Positions 9,736 through 18,278 of a DNA stretch of 64,000 nucleotides are shown one piece after another (within the stretch, counting starts at the first letter, position 1; each line of letters starts with the position of its first letter). A program made the position numbers and the translations under genes. The stretch covers positions 4,245,001 through 4,309,000 of the forward strand of contig NZ_CP150207.1 of the NCBI RefSeq assembly GCF_037969765.1, written 5' to 3'. Under the pieces are notes generated by a model. That model was given only the letters and a program-made list of their open reading frames with translations, did no database searches and was not told the DNA's origin. The DNA is from Paenibacillus sp. FSL W8-0186 (lineage in GTDB: Bacteria; Bacillota; Bacilli; Paenibacillales; Paenibacillaceae).

Positions 9736-10490
9736 GCGTTCACCTCTTTTAAATTTCCGCACAGCATCCTTAGCCGTACCGAAGCTTGCCCGGAGTCTCC
9801 GTGCTCTGCACGAATTTGTTTTCCGTCCAAGACTTCAGATAACCGCTGAAAGAGGATTTCCGTATTTCCTGAGCTTTCCTTTTGAACGAAACTGACCGAC
9901 AACTCGTTATACTCAAGGCCAATCGACATTTTAAGCTGCAGCATTTCTCCCCAAGAGGAACGGCCGGCAAATTGGAAGGCCCGGATCGTGTCAATGATGG
10001 CCTCTGTCAACTCCTCCGCATCTTCGGCAGTGAGCAGCTTGCCTAGCTCCAGGTCGTCTTCAATGCTGACCTCCAGTTGAACCGAGCTGTTTACTTCACG
10101 AAAAGATTGCAAATAAAAAACCAGCGAAGGGATGCCCAAGCGGGATATTTTGCTCTCTACGGCCATCCTTTCCTTTATTCTGTCCACACAGCTGGCCAGT
10201 TTATCAATCTTGCCCAGTTGAATGTATCCGTATAAAATTTGCAGGTCGTTCATCCAATCATGCCGGTGGTGACCTAGTGTGGCAGCCGCGGTTCTTTGTA
10301 CCGACTCCAGCAGCTGCTTCCTTTCATTCGCCGCCCGATCCTTTACATATTTGTTATAACCCCACAACACCGCCAGCAAACCTACGCACAACACAACATA
10401 CCATACTGTCGATTCAACGAAGTACAATATCACCAACAAAGCAAGCGTTAGCGTTCCGGCAATGACCGGCACTGTGAACCGATGTTTCAT
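9726..10490 (-). CDS. spo0B: Spo0B-type sporulation phosphotransferase with membrane anchor
   Basis: 254 aa. Spo0B passes phosphate from Spo0F to Spo0A in the sporulation phosphorelay. The phosphorylatable histidine is H77 in [11 protein letters not shown], matching the Spo0B H-box, and is followed by a helical hairpin and a degenerate ATPase-like domain with no ATP-binding N/G boxes visible. Unlike B. subtilis Spo0B (192 aa, soluble), this protein starts with two hydrophobic segments (about 8-24 and 28-46), so it is probably membrane-anchored. It overlaps obg by 10 nt. A TGATATACT extended -10 lies near 10556-10551. The assignment rests on the H-box plus the obg neighbourhood. Confidence 0.82.
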   Translation of the reverse strand: MKHRFTVPVIAGTLTLALLVILYFVESTVWYVVLCVGLLAVLWGYNKYVKDRAANERKQLLESVQRTAAATLGHHRHDWMNDLQILYGYIQLGKIDKLASCVDRIKERMAVESKISRLGIPSLVFYLQSFREVNSSVQLEVSIEDDLELGKLLTAEDAEELTEAIIDTIRAFQFAGRSSWGEMLQLKMSIGLEYNELSVSFVQKESSGNTEILFQRLSEVLDGKQIRAEHGDSGQASVRLRMLCGNLKEVNACL

Positions 10491-10611
10491 GAATTTCCCC
10501 GTTCCTCTTCAATTGGGTACATGACCTTTTTATTTTTAACATCTTTACCCAGTATATCACAATCCTTGTCCCGGCATGGACTTAAAAAAGTATAGTGAAA
10601 CAAGTAATCTC

Positions 10612-10642
10612 AAAAAAGCCCTCGGCACGAGTGCCGAGGGCT
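10612..10642 (-). terminator. Intrinsic terminator after rpmA
   Basis: Minus strand: AGCCCTCGGCAC - TC - GTGCCGAGGGCT, a 12-bp perfect stem (10642-10617), followed by six Ts. It ends the rplU-prp-rpmA unit, so spo0B-obg needs its own promoter. Confidence 0.88.
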
Positions 10643-10655
10643 TATAAGCAAGCTA

Positions 10656-10967
10656 TTAAGCTTCAACTGCTGCCGCTACAGGAGCAACTTCCACAGGGTA
10701 GACGCTCACTTTCTTGCGATCGCGTCCCCAACGTTCGAATTTAACAACGCCATCGACTTTCGCAAACAGCGTGTCGTCTTTACCGATTCCCACGTTGGTA
10801 CCCGGATGAATCTTCGTTCCGCGTTGGCGAACAAGAATGCTTCCGCCTGTTACAGTTTGGCCGTCAGCACGTTTCACGCCAAGGCGTTTAGCGATACTGT
10901 CACGACCGTTCTTTGTGGAACCTACACCCTTCTTGGATGCAAATAACTGGAGATCCAATTTCAACAT
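10656..10967 (-). CDS. rpmA: 50S ribosomal protein L27
   Basis: 103 aa. L27 reaches the peptidyl transferase centre. The protein begins [14 protein letters not shown]: the first ~9 residues are the Firmicutes-type extension that the protease Prp removes before L27 can work, leaving an N-terminus such as ASKKG. The core [16 protein letters not shown] is typical. Prp is encoded immediately upstream. The C-terminal tail (APVAAAVEA) is a little longer than usual. Confidence 0.97.
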   Translation of the reverse strand: MLKLDLQLFASKKGVGSTKNGRDSIAKRLGVKRADGQTVTGGSILVRQRGTKIHPGTNVGIGKDDTLFAKVDGVVKFERWGRDRKKVSVYPVEVAPVAAAVEA

Positions 10968-10985
10968 TATAGTCTACCTCCTTCT

Positions 10986-11318
10986 TTAAATAATGATATC
11001 TTGTATCTGAATATACTCACCGTATGACATTTCGATACTTTGCAGCATAACGACCATAGAAGCAAGGAGAAGCTGTGCCTGCTCCAGAGCTTTCGGCTGC
11101 TCCACATGAGGAAGACTCGCGTTTAAGAACCCGTTCTTCATCTTGGAATCCATGACGACTCCGGTCAGCGTCTCGATGGAATTCACCGTTCCAACGGTAA
11201 CGGCAGATACCCCGGCGCACACAATGTCTTGGCCTGGCTCGGCATAATGGGCATGGCCTTCTACTTTGAAACCATGTATTTCGTTATCCTGGCGACGCAA
11301 TATGGAGACGCTAATCAA
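10986..11318 (-). CDS. prp: Ribosomal-processing cysteine protease Prp (YsxB)
   Basis: 110 aa. Cysteine protease that cleaves the N-terminal extension of L27. The catalytic pair is visible as H22 (GHAHYAEPG) and C34 (DIVCAGVS), the same spacing as in the Staphylococcus aureus enzyme. It lies between rplU and rpmA, the order conserved in Firmicutes, so enzyme and substrate are co-transcribed. It starts 14 nt after rplU. Confidence 0.95.
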   Translation of the reverse strand: MISVSILRRQDNEIHGFKVEGHAHYAEPGQDIVCAGVSAVTVGTVNSIETLTGVVMDSKMKNGFLNASLPHVEQPKALEQAQLLLASMVVMLQSIEMSYGEYIQIQDIII

Positions 11319-11332
11319 GGTACGTCACCTTC

Positions 11333-11644
11333 TTACGCTTGGATTTTCTCGATGGTCACTTTCGTGTATGGTTGACGATGACCTTGCTTCTTGTGGTAGT
11401 TCTTCTTCGGTTTGTATTTATAAACGACAACCTTGCGGCCTTTGCCGTGCTTCTCAACTTTCGCTGTTACACTAGCACCGGCTACTACAGGAGTTCCCGC
11501 TACCAAACCGTCTCCTTTGGATACAGCCAATACACGGTCGAACGTCACGCTTGCGCCGTCCTCTGCGTTCAATTTCTCGATGTAAAGAACATCGCCCTCT
11601 TGAACACGGTATTGTTTACCGCCAGTTTCGATAATTGCGTACAT
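11333..11644 (-). CDS. rplU: 50S ribosomal protein L21
   Basis: 103 aa, normal family length, beginning [18 protein letters not shown] and ending with the basic [17 protein letters not shown] segment that binds 23S rRNA. The ORF extends six codons further up, but GAGGAGGTG lies directly before the ATG at 11644, which is therefore the start. It is the first gene of rplU-prp-rpmA and is preceded by an L21-type leader. Confidence 0.97.
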   Translation of the reverse strand: MYAIIETGGKQYRVQEGDVLYIEKLNAEDGASVTFDRVLAVSKGDGLVAGTPVVAGASVTAKVEKHGKGRKVVVYKYKPKKNYHKKQGHRQPYTKVTIEKIQA

Positions 11645-11664
11645 TTGCTTGCACCTCCTCATGT

Positions 11665-11755
11665 CTCAGACTCGCCTAATTCAGGTGCGCCGCGTTATGC
11701 GACGATCTTGTTGACCTGATCGGAGCGGTTACAGCATGTGCACAAGCTACACTCA
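11665..11755 (-). ncRNA. L21 ribosomal protein leader (probable)
   Basis: The ~120-nt untranslated leader of rplU contains a clear two-part stem: TCAGGT (11719-11714) with ACCTGA (11686-11681), and inside it GTCGC with GCGGC. Its position and the paired core fit the L21 leader family of Firmicutes, which is thought to give autogenous control. The boundaries are approximate, and I could not run a covariance model. Confidence 0.6.
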
Positions 11756-11771
11756 TGACACATACTTAACT

Positions 11772-11800
11772 ATAATATCACGGGAAAAGGTCAAAATCAA
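11772..11800 (-). promoter_or_regulatory. Sigma-A promoter of rplU-prp-rpmA
   Basis: Minus strand: -35 TTGATT (11800-11795), 17-bp spacer, -10 TATTAT (11777-11772). The predicted start near 11765 gives a leader of about 120 nt, which matches the structured leader. Confidence 0.65.
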
Positions 11801-11814
11801 TCGATTCCGCAAAT

Positions 11815-13008
11815 TTAATCCATGCCCGAAGCAGCTGTCTCCTCCCGTATTCGCTTTCGCGTCATTTCAAGCAATCCCAGCCGTGTCCAGCCAAGAATAT
11901 GATGCTGGGTCCGGTCGCCCTGCATGCAGCTGTGAAGCTTGTCCAACACGGCATCCCTGTGCTCCTCGCGATCCATATCGATGAAATCGATGATGATAAT
12001 GCCCCCAGTGTCCCTGAGGCGAATCAGCCTGGCCATTTCGGCCGCCGCTTCAAGATTGGTCTGAAACACCGTTTCCTCCAGCGAGTTTCCGCCGATGTAT
12101 TTCCCTGTGTTGACGTCAATAACGGTCAGCGCCTCAGTCTGATCCCACACCAAGTATCCCCCGCCAGGCAGCCACAGCTTCCGCTGGAAATCCTTATCCA
12201 GCTGGCTCTGCACGCCATAAAACTCAAATAGAGGAACTTCCTTATCGTAAATTTTGATGGCCTGCTCATGACCGGGAATCATCATCTCCAGGAATGCGGC
12301 CACTTCAGCGGCCCGTTTGGGGCAGTCCATAATGATCTCATCCGTCTCCGGACTGTACACATCCCTCATCAGCCGCTGAACCATGCTAAGTTCCTGATGC
12401 AGAAGAGCGGGCGCGATATGCGTCTTGCTCTTCTCCAAAATCCCTGACCACTGTTTGCGGAGCAGGGACAGGTCCATGGCGATGGCTTCCAGCTCCTCAA
12501 GCTCGGCCACTGTACGGAGAATAAGTCCTTCCTCCTCCTGCCGAAGCTCGTCGCCGATCGCTTTAAGCCGATGTCTTTTATCTTCGTCAAAAATCTTCTT
12601 GGAGACCGCAACATATGCAGCTGAAGGCATGTATACGAGCCAGCGGCCGGGAAGGGAATAATGCGTCGTAACTCTCGGTCCTTTGTTGCCGATGGCGTCC
12701 TTTACAACCTGCACGATAATATCCTGGCCAGGCTGAAGCAGCTCGGAAATCAGCGGTTTAACTTTCGGTTGTCTTTCCAGATGTGGATGAAGCACGTCAT
12801 CGATATATAGAAAAGCATTCTTCTTCTGCCCGATATCCACGAAAGCAGCCTGCATGCCGGGAAGCACATTGACTACGCGCCCTTTAAAAAAACTGCCGAC
12901 AAGCCCCTTGGCCTGACAGCGCTCTACGGCATACTCCACCAGTCTGCCGTCCTCCTGGAGCGCCATTTCGGTAGAGCCGGAATTGCAGTGAATAATCATC
13001 CGTTTCAC
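11815..13008 (-). CDS. rng: Ribonuclease E/G family endoribonuclease
   Basis: About 397 aa. Single-strand endoribonuclease in rRNA and mRNA processing. An S1-like domain lies at about 30-115 (GLVGSFFKGRVVNVLPGMQAAF split around GKKNAFLYIDD). The catalytic metal site is visible in VIDVNTGKYIGG and IIIIDFIDM. It is shorter than E. coli RNase G and stops soon after the DNase I-like domain without the CPxCxG zinc-link motif. The start is most likely GTG at 13008, with GAGGGTGAG just upstream; an ATG seven codons earlier (13029) has no better site. It follows spoIVFB by about 60 nt. Confidence 0.88.
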   Translation of the reverse strand: MKRMIIHCNSGSTEMALQEDGRLVEYAVERCQAKGLVGSFFKGRVVNVLPGMQAAFVDIGQKKNAFLYIDDVLHPHLERQPKVKPLISELLQPGQDIIVQVVKDAIGNKGPRVTTHYSLPGRWLVYMPSAAYVAVSKKIFDEDKRHRLKAIGDELRQEEEGLILRTVAELEELEAIAMDLSLLRKQWSGILEKSKTHIAPALLHQELSMVQRLMRDVYSPETDEIIMDCPKRAAEVAAFLEMMIPGHEQAIKIYDKEVPLFEFYGVQSQLDKDFQRKLWLPGGGYLVWDQTEALTVIDVNTGKYIGGNSLEETVFQTNLEAAAEMARLIRLRDTGGIIIIDFIDMDREEHRDAVLDKLHSCMQGDRTQHHILGWTRLGLLEMTRKRIREETAASGMD

Positions 13009-13071
13009 GATCTCACCCTCTGTCTGCATTGCAACGCAATGAATATGATGTGATTATACCACGGCAGGATA

Positions 13072-13929
13072 CTATGCCGCAGGCCCGCCTTTAAAATAGG
13101 AGGAAATAACCCGTTGCTCCGGCACAACGGCAATGATCCTTCCCTGGCGGTTCATCACATAGATAAAATGGTATTTTTCCCTTTTAAAAAGACGCAAAAT
13201 ATGGTCCAAAGGTTGCACTTTATCCGCTACAATCGGTTGTGCCAGGCTGCCATGAAGCAAATGGCGCGAGAACGAACGCTCCCTGTTCATCAGGAATCGC
13301 ATGAAACGATAGGGAATGTTGCGGTAATCCACATAATTGGAATAGAGCAGAAACAGCCCTATTAACAGCAGGTTCAACTGAAGCATTCCGCCCTGTGAGA
13401 GCAGAGGATACAGCGCATATCCGATAAGCAGAAGGCTGAACAACAAGCTGATGCGCAGCGACCAGACGAGCGCCAAATGGTACGGCAGAATAATACTGCA
13501 GAGCGACTGGAATATCTTCCCCCCGTCCAGCGGCAGAACCGGAAGCAAATTGAACAATGCGATGAGCACATTTCCCTGTACAAAATAGTCATAGTAGGGC
13601 CCGTCCCACAATCCGGCGGCATGCAGGAGCCAGGCGCAGCCAATCAGCAGCCCGTTCTGCAAAGGCCCGGCTAGCGCAATCATCATCTCGCGCCCCGCAT
13701 TCAAATAAGCCGTATCCTCCATTACGGCAACGCCGCCAAACGGCAGCAGCTGCACAGAGAGAACATGGACGCCAAACCATTTTGCAGCGGCCACATGCCC
13801 CCACTCGTGAATGAAGACGATCGCAAACAAAGTCAGCAGCTCCAGGAAATGGCCTGTAATGACAGATGCCAGCATGACGAGGACAAACAACGGGTGAAAA
13901 GATATCGCAATGCCGCCCCATCTAATCAA
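13072..13929 (-). CDS. spoIVFB: SpoIVFB-type intramembrane metalloprotease (M50)
   Basis: 285 aa. Site-2-type protease that cleaves pro-sigma-K in the mother cell. The zinc motif is H41-E-W-G-H45, and the second metal ligand D135 lies in NLLPVLPLDGGK; positions match B. subtilis SpoIVFB (HExxH at 43-47, D137). About five to six hydrophobic segments fill residues 10-210. The C-terminal ~70 residues look like a CBS-type domain, which in SpoIVFB binds ATP and substrate. It overlaps spoIVFA by 8 nt. Family and context agree. Confidence 0.92.
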   Translation of the reverse strand: MIRWGGIAISFHPLFVLVMLASVITGHFLELLTLFAIVFIHEWGHVAAAKWFGVHVLSVQLLPFGGVAVMEDTAYLNAGREMMIALAGPLQNGLLIGCAWLLHAAGLWDGPYYDYFVQGNVLIALFNLLPVLPLDGGKIFQSLCSIILPYHLALVWSLRISLLFSLLLIGYALYPLLSQGGMLQLNLLLIGLFLLYSNYVDYRNIPYRFMRFLMNRERSFSRHLLHGSLAQPIVADKVQPLDHILRLFKREKYHFIYVMNRQGRIIAVVPEQRVISSYFKGGPAA

Positions 13930-14860
13930 ATGGAATCACATCCGCAGGATCAATATAGCGATCATTCTTCTTCAATGCGAAATAAAGGGTCGGCACGTTC
14001 TGTTCGGATGATACTGCCAGCTTCCCGACCAAATCCCCGGACTCTAGCCAGTCCCCTTTTTCTACAAAGGATTGCTGCAGGTTGCCGTAAATAGACACGT
14101 AACCTCCGGCATGCTGAACGACAACCGTCTCGCCTGTGAAGGCATCGTTGCCGACGCTGAGCACCCTACCTGTTTCTACGCTTTTAACCTGTAAGCCCGC
14201 ACTCGAATCATTGGCGGGCACGATGTTAATTCCCCTTAAACTGAGTGCGAACGCACTGGCAATTCTGCCGTCGAGCGGAGCAGAGAAGCTGCTCGCATTG
14301 TTGACTTTAACCCCTTTATCTTCGTTTTGCCGAAAGATCGGTATGAAAGTCGGAGCTCCGCCAAAATTGCGCTTATACCATGCTTCGGCGGCCCCAAAGT
14401 CCATTTCATAGGTTAAAGAATGGGCCACGAATAGGCGGATGGATCCCGCCCAAGGCGGCTCATACCGGTTAACGGCCCATAGTCCGGCAAAGATCAGCAT
14501 GCTGATGCAGAGACGAATGAACAGCATCCCCCAGAAGGAATATCCCTTTCCATCCTTCGGCATGACTGAATCCTCCCGGCCGAACAAACCCGTATCATTC
14601 CAGCGGCCTTGTCCATGCTTCCACATCCATTCCGGATCCTGCTCCTTGTCCGACGCATTTTTCGCACTCTGGCGGATATCCTGCGGGCGCTGGTCGTCCC
14701 CTGCATGGTCCATGTCCCGTATTACAGGGTATCTGTCTGCAGAGGGCCGCGTCATCTCCTGCAATCCATAATTAACTTCTTTCATATAGGGATGTCCGCC
14801 CGAGACAAGCTGCTTGATTCGTTCTTCCCGCCGCCGCTTCACATTCGATTTTACGTCCAT
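13922..14860 (-). CDS. spoIVFA: SpoIVFA-type M23/LytM-domain regulator
   Basis: 312 aa. SpoIVFA holds SpoIVFB inactive in the outer forespore membrane and is removed by SpoIVB signalling. The N-terminal ~130 residues are charged and cytoplasmic-like, followed by one membrane helix (about 130-150, LFIRLCISMLIFAGLWAV) and a C-terminal LytM-like domain (about 205-305, with VVVQHAGGYVSIYGNL). The metal-binding histidines of active M23 enzymes are mostly lacking, as expected for a regulator. It overlaps spoIVFB and is preceded by a sigma-E-like promoter. Confidence 0.88.
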   Translation of the reverse strand: MDVKSNVKRRREERIKQLVSGGHPYMKEVNYGLQEMTRPSADRYPVIRDMDHAGDDQRPQDIRQSAKNASDKEQDPEWMWKHGQGRWNDTGLFGREDSVMPKDGKGYSFWGMLFIRLCISMLIFAGLWAVNRYEPPWAGSIRLFVAHSLTYEMDFGAAEAWYKRNFGGAPTFIPIFRQNEDKGVKVNNASSFSAPLDGRIASAFALSLRGINIVPANDSSAGLQVKSVETGRVLSVGNDAFTGETVVVQHAGGYVSIYGNLQQSFVEKGDWLESGDLVGKLAVSSEQNVPTLYFALKKNDRYIDPADVIPFD

Positions 14861-14947
14861 CGTCCATATCCCCTCCGAATAGCATCAGGCGATTTCTTTC
14901 CGATACGTGCAACATGGCAGGCTGTACCCGGCAAACATGTTGTATTT

Positions 14948-14976
14948 AGTTTATGAGCGGTTTGAACGGAATATGA
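14948..14976 (-). promoter_or_regulatory. Sigma-E-like promoter of spoIVFA-spoIVFB
   Basis: Minus strand: TCATATT (14976-14970), 14-bp spacer, CATAAACT (14955-14948). This resembles the mother-cell sigma-E pattern (-35 nATATT, -10 CATACAAT). The known B. subtilis spoIVF operon is transcribed by sigma-E, which supports the call. It lies about 85 nt before the spoIVFA start. Confidence 0.55.
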
Positions 14977-15023
14977 ACAAGCTTCTCTGATGAAGGCAAG
15001 CCCATTACGCATTTATTGAACGC

Positions 15024-15048
15024 AAAAAACCGGCGCTTACAGCGCCGG
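15024..15048 (-). terminator. Intrinsic terminator after rodA
   Basis: Minus strand: CCGGCGC - TGTAA - GCGCCGG (15048-15030) followed by TTTTTTG. It ends the mreC-mreD-minC-minD-rodA unit 9 nt after the stop. Confidence 0.85.
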
Positions 15049-15056
15049 CCCCAGCT

Positions 15057-16208
15057 CTAATCTACCTTATATTTCTCCTGGTGAAGCATAATGCTGAATA
15101 CCAGCCCAATGCACAGCATATTCAACAGCAGCGACGTTCCTCCGTAGCTAATAAACGGCAGCGTAATGCCTGTAATCGGCATCAGGCCAATCATCATGCC
15201 TACATTCTCGAAAATTTGGAACAGAAACATCGCCGCAATGCCCACGATGATATAAGCTCCCCGCTTATCTATACAGCGGAGCGCGATTTGAATCATCCTG
15301 TAAATAAACAAAAAGTAGAGCAGCATCAGTAAGGATGAGCCTACAAAGCCGAATTCCTCGCCTACGACGACGAATATCGAGTCCGAATACGGGTAAGGAA
15401 CAAACCGTTTATTTTTTAGCTCGCCCTGTAAAAAACCGTCACCCGTCAGCCCGCCGGAACCAATCGCAATTTGGGCATAGCTGGACTGGTGCTTGGCATC
15501 ATTCGAGGCCAAATCCGGATTGATAAACGTATTGATCCGCTGATACCAGTGCAGTTTCCCTTTATCGGCCAGATAATCGTGAATTTGCGTGTTATAAGCA
15601 TTAAATAATGTAACGAACACGATCAGGAAAGCCACGAATGCCGTCAGGCCAACGAGCACATGGCTGTATTTCGTGTTGCCGATCCATAGCATGGCGCAGA
15701 GTACAACCAGATAGATGATCGCATTCCCCAAATCCGGTTGAATCAGCACCAGCAGGAAAGGCAGCAAGGTTACCGCCGTAATCGGAACAACGTCGCGCCG
15801 GAAGCTGAGCAGCCGGCCTTCCCGCTTCCCGAGCAAATAGGCCGTAGTCATAATCAAAATGATTTTGACGAGCTCTGCCGGTTGAAACAATAGGCCTCCT
15901 GGAAGCTCAAACCAGCTTCGTGCGCCATTAATTTCCGGCGCAAACAAGAAGACAAGAACGAGCAGCAAGCTGCCCGTTCCATATACATACCAGCTATAGC
16001 GAAGCAACGTGCGGTAATCGACGATCGACATGCCGAATACCACGGCAAAGCCGAGGCCATAGAACATTAAAGTCTTTAAATCGTAGTTCTTGAAATCGGG
16101 CGCATATGGAGCTATTGCACTATGAACAAGCATCGTGCTCATAATCATGAACAAGACCAGGATTGTCACCATAAGCCAATCGATTTTTTTGAGTTTGAAG
16201 AACAACAA
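15057..16208 (-). CDS. rodA: SEDS-family peptidoglycan glycosyltransferase RodA
   Basis: 383 aa with about ten membrane helices. SEDS proteins polymerise lipid II into glycan strands with a partner PBP. The catalytic Asp lies in LVLIQPDLGNAII, and the C-terminal signature PFISYGGTSLL is intact. It starts 3 nt after minD, in the mre-min group, so I favour RodA (elongation) over FtsW (division) or SpoVE (cortex). The three are hard to separate by eye. In B. subtilis no SEDS gene sits at this place, where minD is followed by spoIVFA. Confidence 0.88.
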   Translation of the reverse strand: MLFFKLKKIDWLMVTILVLFMIMSTMLVHSAIAPYAPDFKNYDLKTLMFYGLGFAVVFGMSIVDYRTLLRYSWYVYGTGSLLLVLVFLFAPEINGARSWFELPGGLLFQPAELVKIILIMTTAYLLGKREGRLLSFRRDVVPITAVTLLPFLLVLIQPDLGNAIIYLVVLCAMLWIGNTKYSHVLVGLTAFVAFLIVFVTLFNAYNTQIHDYLADKGKLHWYQRINTFINPDLASNDAKHQSSYAQIAIGSGGLTGDGFLQGELKNKRFVPYPYSDSIFVVVGEEFGFVGSSLLMLLYFLFIYRMIQIALRCIDKRGAYIIVGIAAMFLFQIFENVGMMIGLMPITGITLPFISYGGTSLLLNMLCIGLVFSIMLHQEKYKVD

Positions 16209-16211
16209 GGA

Positions 16212-17006
16212 TCAACCCATTCCGAAAAACTTCTTAAAGCGTGTAAACATGCCTTTCTTCTGGTCAAGCAGCATGAGAGGGACGGTGTCTCCCAATATGC
16301 GCCGGGCAATGTTACGATAGGCAATCGCGGCCTTTGAATCGGGGTTCATTACGGTAGGCTCCCCATTGTTCGCCGCTTTGATGACAAGCTCGTCATCCGG
16401 CACGATGCCGATGAGATCGATATTGAGCACCTGCAGAATACCTTCGATATCGAGCATGCTTCCCGACTTCACCATATCGACCTTAATCCGGTTTACGACC
16501 AGCTTCGGCGAACCAATATGCGAGCTCTCGAGCAGGCCGATGATCCGATCCGCATCACGGACAGCGGCATTTTCCGGCGTCGTGACGACAATCGCTTGAT
16601 CTGCTCCGGCGATCGCATTTTTGAAGCCTTGTTCTATTCCAGCAGGGCAATCGATAATAACGTATTCATATTCCTTCTTCAGTTCCAGAACGATATCCTT
16701 GACTTGCTCTTCCGACACGGCATTCTTGTCTTTCGTTTGCGCGGCGGGCAGCATGTACAATTCATCAAAACGTTTATCCTTAACCAAAGCCTGGTTCAAG
16801 CGGCAGCGCCCTTCGGCCACGTCGATCAAATCATAGATGATCCGGTTCTCCAGGCCCATCACGACATCCAGGTTCCGCAGGCCGATGTCCGTATCGACGA
16901 GACATACCTTCTTGCCAAGCAGCGCCAGAGCCGTACCGATATTCGCAGACGTAGTCGTCTTCCCTACGCCGCCTTTGCCCGAAGTGACAACGATAGCTTC
17001 TCCCAT
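16212..17006 (-). CDS. minD: Septum site-determining ATPase MinD
   Basis: 264 aa. Membrane-bound ATPase that positions MinC to block division near the poles. The deviant Walker A is GKGGVGKTT (10-18). The NGEPTVMNP and DCPAG segments are typical, and the C-terminus ends in an amphipathic membrane-targeting helix (FTRFKKFFGMG). It is 3 nt downstream of minC and 3 nt upstream of rodA. Confidence 0.97.
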   Translation of the reverse strand: MGEAIVVTSGKGGVGKTTTSANIGTALALLGKKVCLVDTDIGLRNLDVVMGLENRIIYDLIDVAEGRCRLNQALVKDKRFDELYMLPAAQTKDKNAVSEEQVKDIVLELKKEYEYVIIDCPAGIEQGFKNAIAGADQAIVVTTPENAAVRDADRIIGLLESSHIGSPKLVVNRIKVDMVKSGSMLDIEGILQVLNIDLIGIVPDDELVIKAANNGEPTVMNPDSKAAIAYRNIARRILGDTVPLMLLDQKKGMFTRFKKFFGMG

Positions 17007-17009
17007 AGT

Positions 17010-17672
17010 TTACACCCCTTTGAACATCTTAAAGTCCGGACGCACCCGGGTTATGTTCGTAATTTTGTCAATCTGCATCATCCCGTCACGCAAAAAAGCG
17101 AATTCCATGCTGCTCTCGCGATGATCCCACTCGTCTGGAGGCCGGCTATAGACTTCGGCAATGCGCAGCTGCGTCGGTGATAAAAACGAAGCGGCGATGA
17201 TGGCATCTTCTTTGCCCTCTGCCCCGGCATGGACCATTCCCCGCAAAGCCCCCAGAATATACACGTCTCCGGTGCAGGAGATCGTCCCCCCCGGATTGAC
17301 GTCTCCGAGAAACAGCAGATTGCCGTCATGCTGCAGAACCTGCCCGGAGCGCACAATCCCGGTTATCGTCGTGAGCTGCCCTTCCTTGGGACGGTCTTCT
17401 TCCGCTAACGGCGACTCTACCGATCGGACTAGCAAATTGCCTTTTTGCTTCAATATATCAAGGATCATTTCCTTCTCTGCATCTGTTACGATTCGCTTGC
17501 CCAATTTGACATCGACATGAATAATCGGCCCTGTCAGAATATTCTGGTGGCTATGCTCCAGCTTATAGCGCAGCTCATCCAGAAGCTGTTGCAAATCACA
17601 CTCATCGTCAAGCAGGAATACCAGGCCATCTTTGATGCCCTTGATCGTAACGTGCTTCGATTTCACTGTCAT
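17010..17672 (-). CDS. minC: Septum site-determining protein MinC
   Basis: 220 aa. Inhibits FtsZ ring assembly. The N-terminal domain (about 1-100) begins VTIKGIKDGLVF, and the C-terminal beta-helix domain (about 110-210) shows GDVNPGGTISCTGDVYILG and GALRGMVHAG, the part that binds MinD. Length and order (mreD-minC-minD) match Bacillus. Confidence 0.95.
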   Translation of the reverse strand: MTVKSKHVTIKGIKDGLVFLLDDECDLQQLLDELRYKLEHSHQNILTGPIIHVDVKLGKRIVTDAEKEMILDILKQKGNLLVRSVESPLAEEDRPKEGQLTTITGIVRSGQVLQHDGNLLFLGDVNPGGTISCTGDVYILGALRGMVHAGAEGKEDAIIAASFLSPTQLRIAEVYSRPPDEWDHRESSMEFAFLRDGMMQIDKITNITRVRPDFKMFKGV

Positions 17673-17747
17673 AAGCCTGTCCCTCCCCCCTATTCATTTC
17701 GTGCAAGAGCACCCAAGTTCCTGCTTCTTAAGGAAAAGCACGAAATG

Positions 17748-18278
17748 TCAGGCTTGGCTCTCGGAGGAACGACGCTTCGTAATCAGCTCCAGCTGGCGTC
17801 TGAGAGGGACGTAAATAATCAGAGCAAATACGACGTGAACGAATACGTTTGGGATAATAAAAGTCATTAAAGCCCAGGTATAGGGCTGATGTGTCAGTTC
17901 AAACAGCGAGTAAGTGCCGAATAGGATCGAGTCCAGCAGCAGACTGCCGATTATTACAACGATCATCATCAGCGGCAGCGGAGCTCTCGGCGAGCGGAAC
18001 ACAAGGCCAAGCAAATAACTGGACAGCCCCATGGCAAAAGAATAAGCTCCAATGATCGCCCCGTAGAATACGACATCCTGAAGCAGCCCAAAAAGAAGGC
18101 CCAGCACCAAGCCGCTATGCCGGTTGTCGTAAATGGTAATAAACAGAATGGCGATATAGGCCAGGTGAGGAACAATGCGCGTCTGCCACGCATCAGGGAT
18201 TATCCAGGGAATAACCGTCCCCTCGATAATAAACAATACGAACACCAGCAGGATCAGTATATATTTACGATTCCTCAC
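17748..18278 (-). CDS. mreD: Rod shape-determining protein MreD
   Basis: 176 aa, an integral membrane protein with about five hydrophobic segments. Part of the elongasome with MreB and MreC. Sequence is poorly conserved, but GLLFGLLQDVVFYG is the usual MreD motif and the gene overlaps the mreC stop by one base. A 75-nt gap follows before minC. Confidence 0.93.
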   Translation of the reverse strand: MRNRKYILILLVFVLFIIEGTVIPWIIPDAWQTRIVPHLAYIAILFITIYDNRHSGLVLGLLFGLLQDVVFYGAIIGAYSFAMGLSSYLLGLVFRSPRAPLPLMMIVVIIGSLLLDSILFGTYSLFELTHQPYTWALMTFIIPNVFVHVVFALIIYVPLRRQLELITKRRSSESQA

